A stretch of 64,000 nt of DNA from Micromonospora rifamycinica. Its GTDB lineage: Bacteria > Actinomycetota > Actinomycetes > Mycobacteriales > Micromonosporaceae. Numbering within the stretch: the first letter of the stretch is position 1; every line of letters starts with the position of its first letter. The notes under the pieces are model-generated. The model had not been told where the DNA came from, ran no database searches, and saw only the letters and a program-made list of their open reading frames with translations. The translations under genes and the position numbers were made by a program. Below, piece by piece: positions 47,174-54,731 of this stretch. The stretch is taken from NCBI RefSeq assembly GCF_900090265.1, contig NZ_LT607752.1, positions 310,001-374,000 on the forward strand, in the 5' to 3' direction.

Positions 47174-47902
47174 TCAATTGGCCGGCAGGAGTGCCCAGAC
47201 CACCTTGCCGTCGGCCAGCGGAGAGCTGCCCCAGCGCTGCGCCATCTCCCGGATCAGCAGCAGCCCCCGGCCGCCCTCGGCGGAGAGGCTCGGGCTGGCC
47301 TCGCGGGCCGCCGTCCGGCTGCCGTCGGCGACCGCCACCCGCAGGTACGGCTGGTGCAGGGTCAGCGTGATCCGCATCGGGGTGTGGGCGTGGCGCACCA
47401 CGTTGCCGACCAGCTCGCTGAGCACCAGCGATGCCGGCTCGACCAGGTGCGGCACGTTCCACCGCGAACAGGCGTCCCCGACCAGCTCCCGGGCGCGTCG
47501 GCAGGCCCCCGCCACCGGCTCCAGCCGGGCCCGCAGCCGGGGCGCGGCGGCGGCCCCGGCCAGCCGGGTCGCCTCCGCGCAGTCCTGCCGCACCGGCACC
47601 ACCCGACAGGCGGTGGAGGTGGCCAGCCAGGCCGCGGCGTCCGGCGGGGGAGAGCAGAGCACCACCGGCACGGCGGGCCAGTCGGCGGCCTGCCGTGCGG
47701 CGGCGGCGAACACCGACAGCGCCAGCCGGTCGGCGACGGTCACCCGGCCCAGGTCGACCACCAGCGCGTCCGGCAGGGTGGTCAGGCAGCGGTCCAGCAC
47801 GGTGTGCACGGCGCGCATGGTCCCGAGGTCGAGCGCGCCGGCCAGGCGTACGACGGTCACCGGCGACTCGTCGTTGACCTCGCAGGTGATCCGGCTGACC
47901 AT
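47174..47902 (-). CDS. STAS-HATPase fusion (anti-sigma kinase-like regulator)
   Basis: 242 residues. The N-terminal ~105 form a STAS domain (VVRLAGALDLGTMRAVHTVL, DALVVDLGRVTVADRLALSV), the C-terminal ~120 an RsbW-type HATPase with N-box LSELVGNVVRHAHTPMRI and GGRGLLLIREMAQRWG. The G1 box is VAVADGSRTAA. In partner-switching systems the STAS protein and the kinase are separate; here both are on one chain. The STAS part lacks the DSSG serine (DRLAL instead). ATG has GAGGG close upstream; a SigB-like promoter precedes it. Confidence 0.85.
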   Translation of the reverse strand: MVSRITCEVNDESPVTVVRLAGALDLGTMRAVHTVLDRCLTTLPDALVVDLGRVTVADRLALSVFAAAARQAADWPAVPVVLCSPPPDAAAWLATSTACRVVPVRQDCAEATRLAGAAAAPRLRARLEPVAGACRRARELVGDACSRWNVPHLVEPASLVLSELVGNVVRHAHTPMRITLTLHQPYLRVAVADGSRTAAREASPSLSAEGGRGLLLIREMAQRWGSSPLADGKVVWALLPAN

Positions 47903-47943
47903 CGGCCCTCGATTCCGTTCGTGGTGCTCCGCAGGACCGCCAG

Positions 47944-47969
47944 GTACCCGCGACCCGGCGGGGCGAAAC
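47944..47969 (-). promoter_or_regulatory. Candidate SigB/SigF-type promoter of the STAS-HATPase gene
   Basis: Minus strand: GTTT (47969-47966), 16 bases, GGGTAC (47949-47944), then 41 bases to the ATG at 47902. Agrees with the actinobacterial SigB/SigF consensus and has the same geometry as the sites at 58059 and 59064. Confidence 0.6.
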
Positions 47970-48006
47970 CGGGGCCGGCACCGCCCCGCCGCCGGGTACC
48001 CGCGGC

Positions 48007-49164
48007 TCAGGCGGCCCGGAGCTGCGGCAGTGCCGCCGAGGCCCGGACCGTCTCGTAGAGGGTGACGTACCTCTCGGCCATCACCGCCGGGGTGAACCGG
48101 GTGGCGGCCTCCCGCCGGCACTCGTCCGGGTCGATCCGGTGGGCCGCCAGCAGCAGCTCGCCCAGCTCCTCCTCGTCGTCGGTGAGCAGGCCGGTGCGCC
48201 CGTGCGTGATCAGCTCCGGCAGGCAGCCCCGCCGGGTCGCCACCACCGGCGTGCCCAACGCCAGCGACTCCACCACGGCCGTCCCGCCGGGCTCCTCCCA
48301 GCGCAGCGGGAACAACGACGCCCGCGCCCCGGCCAACAGATCGTCGCGCTCCCGGCCGGCCACCGTGCCGACCCAGCGCACCAGGTCACCGTCGACGTGC
48401 GGGGCGACCTGCTCGTGGAAGAAGCGCACGTCGGGGTTCTGCCGGGCTTCGTCGCCCGCCGCCGCCAGGTCCGCCGGCCGGTGGTACGGCCCGACCGGGC
48501 CGGCGAGCACCAACGGCACCCCGGTCCGGTGGGCCAGCCGGGCGCCGACGTCCTGGCCCTTGCCCGGGTTGATCCGGCCGAGAACGACCGCGTAGTCGCC
48601 CTTGGGTGGCCGGGGCGCCCGGTCGGCGTGCACGGCCAGCGGGGTCGACAGGTGCACGTGCCCGACCGAGTGTTCCCGCAGCGCCCGGGGTGCCCGGGCC
48701 AGTTGCGCGGCGGAGACGCCGTTGACCCGGACCCGCGTCCCGGCGTCGAGGTTGCCGTACAACTCGGGGTGTTTGGCCAGGTCCCAGTGCAGGGTGTGCA
48801 GCACCGGCGGGGCGGCCGGCCCCATCGCCGCGAGGGTGGCCAGCCCGACCGCCTCCACGTGGTCGTGCACCAGGTCGACGTCGTCCCGGCCGTGCACCTG
48901 CCGGACCACCCCGGCCAGGTGCGCCTGGGACACCCCGCACACCTGGTTGTACGGCCGTTGCAGGGCGGCGAACTGCCCGTCGTCGTAGACCGAGAACTTC
49001 TCGTCCACCGGCAGGGTGCTCGACCCCACCGAGGCGAGCACCACCTTCACCCCGAGCCGACGCAGCTCCGGCACCAGGGTGGCGATGACGTTCTCGATGC
49101 CGCCGTACCCGGGCGGGGGGACGGACAGCCACGGGCCGGCGTTCATCAGCACGGTGAGGCTCAT
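48007..49164 (-). CDS. Glycosyltransferase family 4
   Basis: 385-residue GT-B glycosyltransferase: N-terminal GYGGIENVIATLVPELRRLG, linker VNGVSAAQLAR, and a donor domain with VVLGRINPGKGQDV and EEPGGTAVVESLALGTPVV. Donor and acceptor are unknown. It lies about 108 bp downstream of gpgS on the same strand, so it may extend or modify glucosylglycerate or act on a related acceptor (inference). Confidence 0.85.
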   Translation of the reverse strand: MSLTVLMNAGPWLSVPPPGYGGIENVIATLVPELRRLGVKVVLASVGSSTLPVDEKFSVYDDGQFAALQRPYNQVCGVSQAHLAGVVRQVHGRDDVDLVHDHVEAVGLATLAAMGPAAPPVLHTLHWDLAKHPELYGNLDAGTRVRVNGVSAAQLARAPRALREHSVGHVHLSTPLAVHADRAPRPPKGDYAVVLGRINPGKGQDVGARLAHRTGVPLVLAGPVGPYHRPADLAAAGDEARQNPDVRFFHEQVAPHVDGDLVRWVGTVAGRERDDLLAGARASLFPLRWEEPGGTAVVESLALGTPVVATRRGCLPELITHGRTGLLTDDEEELGELLLAAHRIDPDECRREAATRFTPAVMAERYVTLYETVRASAALPQLRAA

Positions 49165-49272
49165 GGTCGGGGTTTCCTCTCGGGGCGGGCGGAGTCTCGG
49201 GACGGTGTCCGACCGCTCGGGGGCGACGTCGGGTCGGTCGCGGCCGGGGAACCCCGGGCCGGACCAGCGTGG

Positions 49273-50289
49273 TCACGCGGCGGCCACCCGCCGGCGCGGC
49301 ACCCGGGGCCGCAGGTCGGCGAGGGGCGGACGTTCCTGCACCGAGACGTCGTTGACGACGATCTCCCGGTCGAGGCTGGGCAGCGCCTCGGAGCCGCCCC
49401 GGCGGAACTGGGTCAGGGTGCCCGCCGGGCTGGTGCCCGGGGCGGCCCAGCCCCGCTGCTGCAACCGTGCCCAGGCGGTGTGCATGATCTGGGCGGACAT
49501 CCGGCCCAGGGCCGCGGTGTCCTGGTGCCGGTGTTTGCGCTCGCCCAGGTCGACCTGGGCGAGCGCGTCCAGGCCGACCAGCTCCAGCAGGTCGATCAGC
49601 ATGGCCGTCTCGACGCCGTAGCCGGTGACGAACGGCACCCGTTCCAGCACCGCGCGCCGGCCGGCGTACTCACCGGCGAGGGGCTGCACGAAGCCGGCCA
49701 GCTCCGGCCAGAACAGGTTCAGCAGCGGGCGGGCCATCAGCTCGGTCACCCGCCCGCCGCCGTCGGCCTCTACGCCGGCCGTGCCGACCAGCGGCCGGTG
49801 GTAGAAGCCCTTCACGAACTCGACGGTCGGGTCGACCAGCAACGGACCGATCAGACCGGTCACGAAGTGCGGCCGGAACTCGCGCAGGTCGGCGTCGACG
49901 AAGGCGACGACGTCACCGTCGGCGGCGGCGAGACCGGCCCAGAGCGCGTCGCCCTTGCCGGTCAGCCGGGGCAGGCCCCGGGTCATCTCGTCCTGGCCGA
50001 CGACCTCCGCGCCGGCCGCGCGGGCCACCTGGGCGGTCCGGTCGGTGGACCGGGAGTCCACCACGATCAGTTCGTCGACCAGCGGCACCCGGTCCATCAG
50101 GTGTTCCCGGATCGTCGAGACGATCGCCCCGACGGTTGCCTCCTCGTTGCGGGCGGGCAGCACGACGCTGACCCGGTTCTCCCCCTTCGCCCTCATCAGC
50201 CGTCGTGTGGGCCAGTCCTGCGCCGACGTCGTCCGATAGGTGGCCCATGCCTCCACGACAGGTGAGACGGTCGGTTCTGTATCCCGCAC
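49273..50289 (-). CDS. gpgS: Glucosyl-3-phosphoglycerate synthase
   Basis: 338-residue GT81 enzyme that transfers glucose from a nucleotide sugar to 3-phosphoglycerate, the first step to glucosylglycerate and, in mycobacteria, methylglucose lipopolysaccharides. Family stretches: RVSVVLPARNEEATVGAIV, DELIVVDSRSTDRTAQVARA, GKGDALWAGLAAADGDVVAF, the metal-binding VDADLREFRPHFV and GYGVETAMLIDLLELVG. GTG at 50289 is chosen because conserved sequence starts there; no perfect Shine-Dalgarno is seen. Candidate osmolyte gene. Confidence 0.88.
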   Translation of the reverse strand: MRDTEPTVSPVVEAWATYRTTSAQDWPTRRLMRAKGENRVSVVLPARNEEATVGAIVSTIREHLMDRVPLVDELIVVDSRSTDRTAQVARAAGAEVVGQDEMTRGLPRLTGKGDALWAGLAAADGDVVAFVDADLREFRPHFVTGLIGPLLVDPTVEFVKGFYHRPLVGTAGVEADGGGRVTELMARPLLNLFWPELAGFVQPLAGEYAGRRAVLERVPFVTGYGVETAMLIDLLELVGLDALAQVDLGERKHRHQDTAALGRMSAQIMHTAWARLQQRGWAAPGTSPAGTLTQFRRGGSEALPSLDREIVVNDVSVQERPPLADLRPRVPRRRVAAA

Positions 50290-50312
50290 TGGCAAACCCC
50301 CAGATCCATGGC

Positions 50313-50335
50313 GGAAAACCCGTATGTGGTTTTCC
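50313..50335 (-). promoter_or_regulatory. Inverted repeat upstream of gpgS
   Basis: GGAAAACC (50313-50320) and GGTTTTCC (50328-50335), perfect 8-bp arms with seven bases between, about 25-45 bases upstream of the gpgS GTG. It may be an operator or a leader hairpin. Confidence 0.5.
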
Positions 50336-50507
50336 CATCCCCGCATTGCCGCTAACCGGATAATCCCTAACAGCTTGATCACATCGGTCCACCGCCCGGT
50401 TCCCGGCAGGTGAACGCTGTGTTGCGGACCCGCCCCGGGTTTTGCCGCCCCCCGTCGGGGGGAGTGCTGACGGCGTGGGTCGTGACCGCGTCGAGAGGGC
50501 CGAGGGA

Positions 50508-51557
50508 ATGCGTACGTGCCGGGTGGGGCTGGTCGGGGCCGGCGGGGTGGCGCAACGCCACGCCCGAGTACTGGGGAGTTTTCCGGACGTGGACCTGATC
50601 GGCGTCACCGACGTCGCCCGGGAGGCGGCGACGGCCCTGGCCGACGCGCACTCCGCGCGGGTCTACGCCGACATCGACGAGCTGCTGGCCGCCGGCCCGG
50701 ACGCGGTGTACGTGTGCGTCCCCCCGTTCGCCCATGGGCCGGTCGAGGAGGCGGTGATCGCGGCCGGCGTGCCGATGTTCGTGGAGAAGCCGGTGGCGGT
50801 CGACCTGGACACCGCCGAACGGGTCGCCGCCCTGGTCGAGCAGAAGGGTCTGCGCACCGCCGTCGGGCACCACTGGCGGTACCTGCACGTGGTGGAGCAG
50901 GCCCGGGAGCTGCTCGCCGACCGCCCGGTGCGGATGGTCAACGGGGCCTGGCTGGACAAGGTGCCCCCGGTGGCCTGGTGGGCGGTGCGGGACCGCTCCG
51001 GTGGCCCGGTCGTCGAGCAGGCCGCCCACGTGCTGGACCTGATCCGCGCCCTGGTCGGGGAGGTAGTCGAGGTCACCGCGTATGGCGACGGCAGCCCGCC
51101 CCCGGTCGACGGCGCCGATATCGACTCGGTGACCGCCGCCACCCTGCGCTTCGCCAACGGGGCGGTGGGCACCCTCGCCGCCGCCTGCGTGCTGGGCTGG
51201 AAGCACCGGGCCGGTCTGGAGATCCTCGCCGACGGGCTGGCCCTGTCGCTGGCCGAGGACGGCCTGACCGTGCGTGACGCCGACGGGGAACGCCACCTCC
51301 CGGCCGACCCGGACGGCGCCCGGGTCGCCGTGGACCGGGCCTTCGTCGACGCGGTCACCGGGGCCGGCGACGACATCCGGGTGCCGTACGCGGAGGCGCT
51401 GCGCACCCAGCGGCTGGCGGTCGCGGTCGCGCAGAGCGCCCGTACCGGCCGCAGCGTCACCCTGCCCACCGGCCCGGCCGCGCTCGCCCCGGCGACCGCT
51501 GACTTCCAGGCCGGCGGCGGGCACGGCGCACCGGCGTGGGTGGCCCTCGATGCGTGA
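50508..51557 (+). CDS. Gfo/Idh/MocA-family oxidoreductase
   Basis: 349-residue NAD(P)-dependent sugar oxidoreductase-like protein. Rossmann start GLVGAGGVAQRHARVLGSFP, the catalytic lysine in VEKPVAVDLDTAERV and the HHWRYLHV stretch follow the family. ATG preceded by GAGGG. Divergent from gpgS; overlaps the zinc-dehydrogenase gene by eight bases, so the two make a sugar- or cyclitol-modifying pair (inference). Confidence 0.85.
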   Translation: MRTCRVGLVGAGGVAQRHARVLGSFPDVDLIGVTDVAREAATALADAHSARVYADIDELLAAGPDAVYVCVPPFAHGPVEEAVIAAGVPMFVEKPVAVDLDTAERVAALVEQKGLRTAVGHHWRYLHVVEQARELLADRPVRMVNGAWLDKVPPVAWWAVRDRSGGPVVEQAAHVLDLIRALVGEVVEVTAYGDGSPPPVDGADIDSVTAATLRFANGAVGTLAAACVLGWKHRAGLEILADGLALSLAEDGLTVRDADGERHLPADPDGARVAVDRAFVDAVTGAGDDIRVPYAEALRTQRLAVAVAQSARTGRSVTLPTGPAALAPATADFQAGGGHGAPAWVALDA

Positions 51558-52638
51558 CACGGTGGTGGTGGTCAGCGGCCCCGGGCAGGTCGAGCTGGCC
51601 GAGCAGGAGGCCGGTGAGCTGGGCGACGGCGCGATCCGGGTACGGACCCGCTACAGCGGGGTCTCCGCCGGCACCGAGCTGAGCTTCGTCAAGGGCACCA
51701 ACCCCTTCCTCAACGTCACCTTCGACGCCACCCTGGGCCTGTTCCGGCCGGGGACGGCCAGCGCGCCGTACCCGGTCACCCGGCTCGGCTACATGCAGGT
51801 CGGTGAGGTGGTGCAGAGCCGTACCCCGGCGATTGCCGTCGGCACCGTCGGCGCGATGACCTACGGCCACCGCACCGGCTACGTCGCCGACCCGCTGGCC
51901 GAACGGTTCGTGTTGCTCCCCGGGGACCTCGACCCGATGCTCGGCGTCTACGTGGCGCACATGGGGCCGATCTGCGCCAACGGCCTGCTGCACGCCGCGG
52001 CCGACCTGTGTGGCACCGACGTACGCTCGCTCGGCGACGGGGTGCGCGGCCGCCGGGTGGCGGTGGTCGGCGGTGGCGTGGTGGCCCTGCTCACCGCCCT
52101 GTTCGCCCGGCGGCACGGAGCCGCCTCGGTGGTGGTGCTCGACCCGACCCCGCAGCGCCGCCAGGTCGCCGAGGCGCTCGGCCTGGAAACCCTCGACCCG
52201 GAGGCCGACGATCCGGCGGTGCTGCTCAAGACCCGCTGGCACCACAGCGCGGGGGACCGGGGCGCGGACGTGGTGTTCCAGTGCCGGGGGCAGGCCTGGG
52301 CGCTGCACCTGGCGCTGCGCCTGCTGCGTCCCCAGGGCACCGTCATCGACCTGGCCTTCTACCAGGGCGGTGCGGAGGCCGTCCGGCTCGGTGAGGAGTT
52401 CCACCACAACGGTCTGTCGCTGCGGTGTGCCCAGATCGGCCGGGTTCCCCGGGGCCTCGCCCCGGCCTGGGACCGGGAGCGGCTCTCCGCCGAGACGATC
52501 GACCTGCTGCACCGGTACGGCGACCTGATGCGTAAGCACCTGATCTCCGCGGTGGTCCCGTTCGCCGAGGCCCCGGCCCTGCTCACCGACCTGGCCGAAC
52601 GCCGCCGCCAGGAACTCCAGGTCGTCCTCACCTGCTGA
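51550..52638 (+). CDS. Zinc-binding dehydrogenase-like (MDR) protein without structural zinc lobe
   Basis: 362-residue MDR-fold oxidoreductase: GroES-like start with VRTRYSGVSAGTELSFVKGT, Rossmann core RVAVVGGGVVALLTALFARR and a late hydrophobic stretch PQGTVIDLAFYQGGAEAV. The four-cysteine structural zinc lobe is absent. The pairing of Gfo/Idh/MocA with this type of dehydrogenase recurs in actinobacterial and archaeal sugar clusters, usually with glycosyltransferases, as here. Confidence 0.8.
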   Translation: MRDTVVVVSGPGQVELAEQEAGELGDGAIRVRTRYSGVSAGTELSFVKGTNPFLNVTFDATLGLFRPGTASAPYPVTRLGYMQVGEVVQSRTPAIAVGTVGAMTYGHRTGYVADPLAERFVLLPGDLDPMLGVYVAHMGPICANGLLHAAADLCGTDVRSLGDGVRGRRVAVVGGGVVALLTALFARRHGAASVVVLDPTPQRRQVAEALGLETLDPEADDPAVLLKTRWHHSAGDRGADVVFQCRGQAWALHLALRLLRPQGTVIDLAFYQGGAEAVRLGEEFHHNGLSLRCAQIGRVPRGLAPAWDRERLSAETIDLLHRYGDLMRKHLISAVVPFAEAPALLTDLAERRRQELQVVLTC

Positions 52639-52649
52639 CTTGCGTCCCA

Positions 52650-52830
52650 CCTGATGATCGCCTTGCGGCGTGTCGTCCCGCCTGGTTCGGAGTGCTTCAT
52701 GATCACTTTGCGATATGAAGCACTCTTTCCCGCTGCTCGTGTTGTTGCGGCCACGGTGCCTCATGATCACTTTGCAGAATGAAGCACTCCTCCCGGCGTG
52801 TCGTCTTCATTTCGGCAAGGTGATCATCGG
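52650..52830. repeat. Cluster of short interspersed repeats with hairpins
   Basis: Four copies of a core TGATCACTTTGC-like motif lie within 180 bp: a divergent direct copy at about 52652-52666, TCATGATCACTTTGC at 52698-52712 and again at 52761-52775, and an inverted copy at 52815-52828. The second copy is bracketed by a perfect 10-bp stem GAGTGCTTCA/TGAAGCACTC (52690-52699, 52716-52725); the third has the same stem with one mismatch. GGCGTGTCGTC also occurs twice, around 52668 and 52795. The region between the dehydrogenase gene and the gene at 52891 has no other content. The structure suggests a mobile palindromic unit or nested terminators. Confidence 0.7.
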
Positions 52831-52890
52831 GCGCGATGTCGGGTCGGCGATGCGGTGGAGCCTGTGGGAGCCGGCGCGGGGAGCGGCGGG

Positions 52891-53325
52891 TCAGATCGGT
52901 GCTCCGGTCGGGGGGGTGAGCTGGTTGCCCGGTAGGCGTCCCCGTCGTGGGGCCGGTGCGCGCTGGTTGGTGCGCCGGATCGGCGGGGTGCCGGACGTCC
53001 GTGGGCGGGGTGCCGGTGGGGTGGGGGCGGGCAGCCAGTGCAGGCCGTCGCGGCGGACGTACAGCTCGCGGCGCCGGACCGCTTGATGGGCGGCGTCCAG
53101 TTGGTACGCGGTGATCCACACCCATCCCTGGTAGGTGTGCCGGTCGGTCAGCTCGCGGATGACCCGTACCGTGATCGGCTGGGTGAACTGCGGTGACGCG
53201 GTGCGGGTCAGGAGCAGCACGTCACCCGCCCGGAGCGGACGGTGGTTCGTCGGGGGCGGTGCGGGCGTCGGGGTGCCGGGCCTTGGTGCCGGATGACGGT
53301 GCTGTACGTGGTCGTGCTGCGGCAT
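52891..53325 (-). CDS. Hypothetical protein
   Basis: 144 residues, not recognised. A proline-rich N-terminus (HPAPRPGTPTPAPPPTN) precedes a compact central domain (GDVLLLTRTASPQFTQPITV, YQGWVWITAYQLDAAHQAV) that resembles an SH3- or barrel-like fold, and an arginine/proline-rich tail. The start at 53325 is supported by GGACAGGA-like sequence upstream. Divergent from the XRE-DUF5753 gene; similar short proteins often sit beside DUF397 loci, which is only a recollection of context. Confidence 0.55.
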   Translation of the reverse strand: MPQHDHVQHRHPAPRPGTPTPAPPPTNHRPLRAGDVLLLTRTASPQFTQPITVRVIRELTDRHTYQGWVWITAYQLDAAHQAVRRRELYVRRDGLHWLPAPTPPAPRPRTSGTPPIRRTNQRAPAPRRGRLPGNQLTPPTGAPI

Positions 53326-53457
53326 GGTGGCGTCCTGTCCCTCGGGTGTGGAGGGTGGGGCCGCCCGCCCCTCGTCGTGCGGCCCCACCCGACAGGCGTC
53401 GCCGCTGGTGCTGGACCGGAACGGCGGCGTCGTCCTGCCGCCCAGCTTGCCGAGAGT

Positions 53458-53467
53458 GTCTAGACAA
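53458..53467. promoter_or_regulatory. Palindrome TGTCTAGACA upstream of the XRE-DUF5753 gene
   Basis: Perfect 10-bp palindrome followed by CACAGCGTTGTG (an imperfect inverted repeat, 53473-53484) in the divergent gap 53326-53525. Possible operator of the regulator encoded next; GGGGAGGG at 53512-53519 is its Shine-Dalgarno. Confidence 0.45.
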
Positions 53468-53525
53468 TCACACAGCGTTGTGCTAATTCTTGCGGACAGT
53501 TGCATTGTTCGGGGAGGGAAAAGGC

Positions 53526-54293
53526 ATGAATCACGCGTTTGTCGAAGCGCTCGCCGAGGCGGGATACACCGCCGAGAGCCTGGCGGGCCAGCTCGGTCTG
53601 CACCCCAAGACCGTGGCCCGGTGGGCAAACCCCGGACACATCCCCCAGAGCCGACACCGGGCCACCGTCGCAGACCTGCTGGAGCGAGATGTCGATGCCC
53701 TCTGGCCGGACATCGTCAAGCGGCGCGAGCCGGTCTGGTTCCGGCCCTGGGTCGACATCGAGCGGGAGGCGACCACCCTACGGGCTTTTCAGCTGGCCTG
53801 GGTGCCCGGCCTGCTCCAGACGGAGGCGTACGCGCGGGCGACCCTCACCGGCGGCACGCTGTCGGCCGAGGCGATGGACGAGCTGACCGACGCGCGACTG
53901 GCCCGCCAGGCGATCCTGCACCGGGAACGCAGCCCCCTGCTCGTCGCCGTCCTCGACGAGGGCGTCCTGCGCCGCCGGGTCGGCGACAGCCGGGCGCTCA
54001 TGGCGGCCCAACTCACCCACCTCCTCGCCTGTGCCGAGATGCCGAACGTGCAACTGCACGTCGTCCCGGCCGACGCCGCGAGCTACCCGGGGCTCGACGG
54101 GCCGTTCGTCATCGCCGACCTGCCGGAGGGGGCGCGGGTGGCCCACGTGGACGGTCCGGCCCCGGCGCAGATCCTGGACAAGCCGTCCGAGCTTGTTAAC
54201 CTTGAACGGCGCTGGGAACGCATCCGTGGCGAGGCGCTCCCTCGTGGACGGACCCTCGATCTCCTGAGAGAAGCGGCTGCATCATGGACCTGA
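53526..54293 (+). CDS. XRE-family regulator with DUF5753 domain
   Basis: 255 residues. Short N-terminal helix-turn-helix (AGYTAESLAGQLGLHPKTVA, RWANPGHIPQSRHRATVADL) and the DUF5753 domain (LRAFQLAWVPGLLQTEAYAR, ERSPLLVAVLDEGVLRRRVG, EMPNVQLHVVPADAASYPG). Together with a downstream DUF397 protein this is a standard actinobacterial regulatory pair linked to development and secondary metabolism in Streptomyces (WhiJ/AbaA-type loci). Its stop overlaps the first DUF397 start by ten bases. Confidence 0.9.
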   Translation: MNHAFVEALAEAGYTAESLAGQLGLHPKTVARWANPGHIPQSRHRATVADLLERDVDALWPDIVKRREPVWFRPWVDIEREATTLRAFQLAWVPGLLQTEAYARATLTGGTLSAEAMDELTDARLARQAILHRERSPLLVAVLDEGVLRRRVGDSRALMAAQLTHLLACAEMPNVQLHVVPADAASYPGLDGPFVIADLPEGARVAHVDGPAPAQILDKPSELVNLERRWERIRGEALPRGRTLDLLREAAASWT

Positions 54294-54647
54294 CCGGGGC
54301 GCGGTGGCACAAGAGCACGAAGAGCGGCGGCAACGGTGGAGACTGTGTAGAGGTCGCGGGGAATCTACCCGGTGTCGTCCTGGTGCGGGACACCAAGGAC
54401 CGTGACGGTGGGGTGCTCGTGTTCACTCCGGCGGCCTGGCAGGGCTTTCTCGGCTTCGTCGGCCGGCAGGAAGTGGCTGCACCGTGGACCTGACCGGGGC
54501 GCGGTGGCACAAGAGCACGAAGAGTGGCGGCAACGGTGGCAACTGTGTGGAGGTCGCGGGAAACCTGCCCGGCGTTGTCCTGGTGCGGGACACCAAGGAC
54601 CGTGACGGTGGGGTGCTCGTGTTCACTCCGGCGGCCTGGCAGGGCTT
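54270..54647 (+). repeat. Tandem duplication, 200-bp period, DUF397 locus
   Basis: About 178 bp at 54270-54447 recur at 54470-54647, with roughly ten substitutions, mostly silent. The repeat begins about 14 bp upstream of the DUF397 start, inside the XRE gene's 3' end, so each copy carries a ten-base overlap with the gene before it. Confidence 0.9.
54284..54493 (+). CDS. DUF397 protein, first of a tandem pair
   Basis: 69 residues: TGARWHKSTKSGGNGGDCVE, then VLVRDTKDRDGGVLVFTPAA, the complete DUF397 core. DUF397 proteins work with XRE-DUF5753 partners. The C-terminal tail differs from copy 2: it ends GRQEVAAPWT, which resembles the REAAASWT end of the XRE-DUF5753 protein, because the duplicated unit carries the tail of that gene. 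Overlaps the next gene by ten bases in the same manner as it is overlapped by the regulator. Confidence 0.88.
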   Translation: MDLTGARWHKSTKSGGNGGDCVEVAGNLPGVVLVRDTKDRDGGVLVFTPAAWQGFLGFVGRQEVAAPWT

Positions 54648-54687
54648 CGTCGAATTCGCACGCGAAGCGGCGTGCGCCGACAAGTGA
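54484..54687 (+). CDS. DUF397 protein, second of a tandem pair
   Basis: 67 residues, GTG start. Nearly identical to the first copy through VLVFTPAAWQGF; D20 becomes N and the tail is VEFAREAACADK, the typical DUF397 ending, so this copy is probably the ancestral 3' end. Its stop is 44 bases from the CRISPR array. Confidence 0.88.
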   Translation: MDLTGARWHKSTKSGGNGGNCVEVAGNLPGVVLVRDTKDRDGGVLVFTPAAWQGFVEFAREAACADK

Positions 54688-54731
54688 AGTAAATCCAGCT
54701 AGTTGATCTACAGCGCCCCAGCTCAGAAAGC

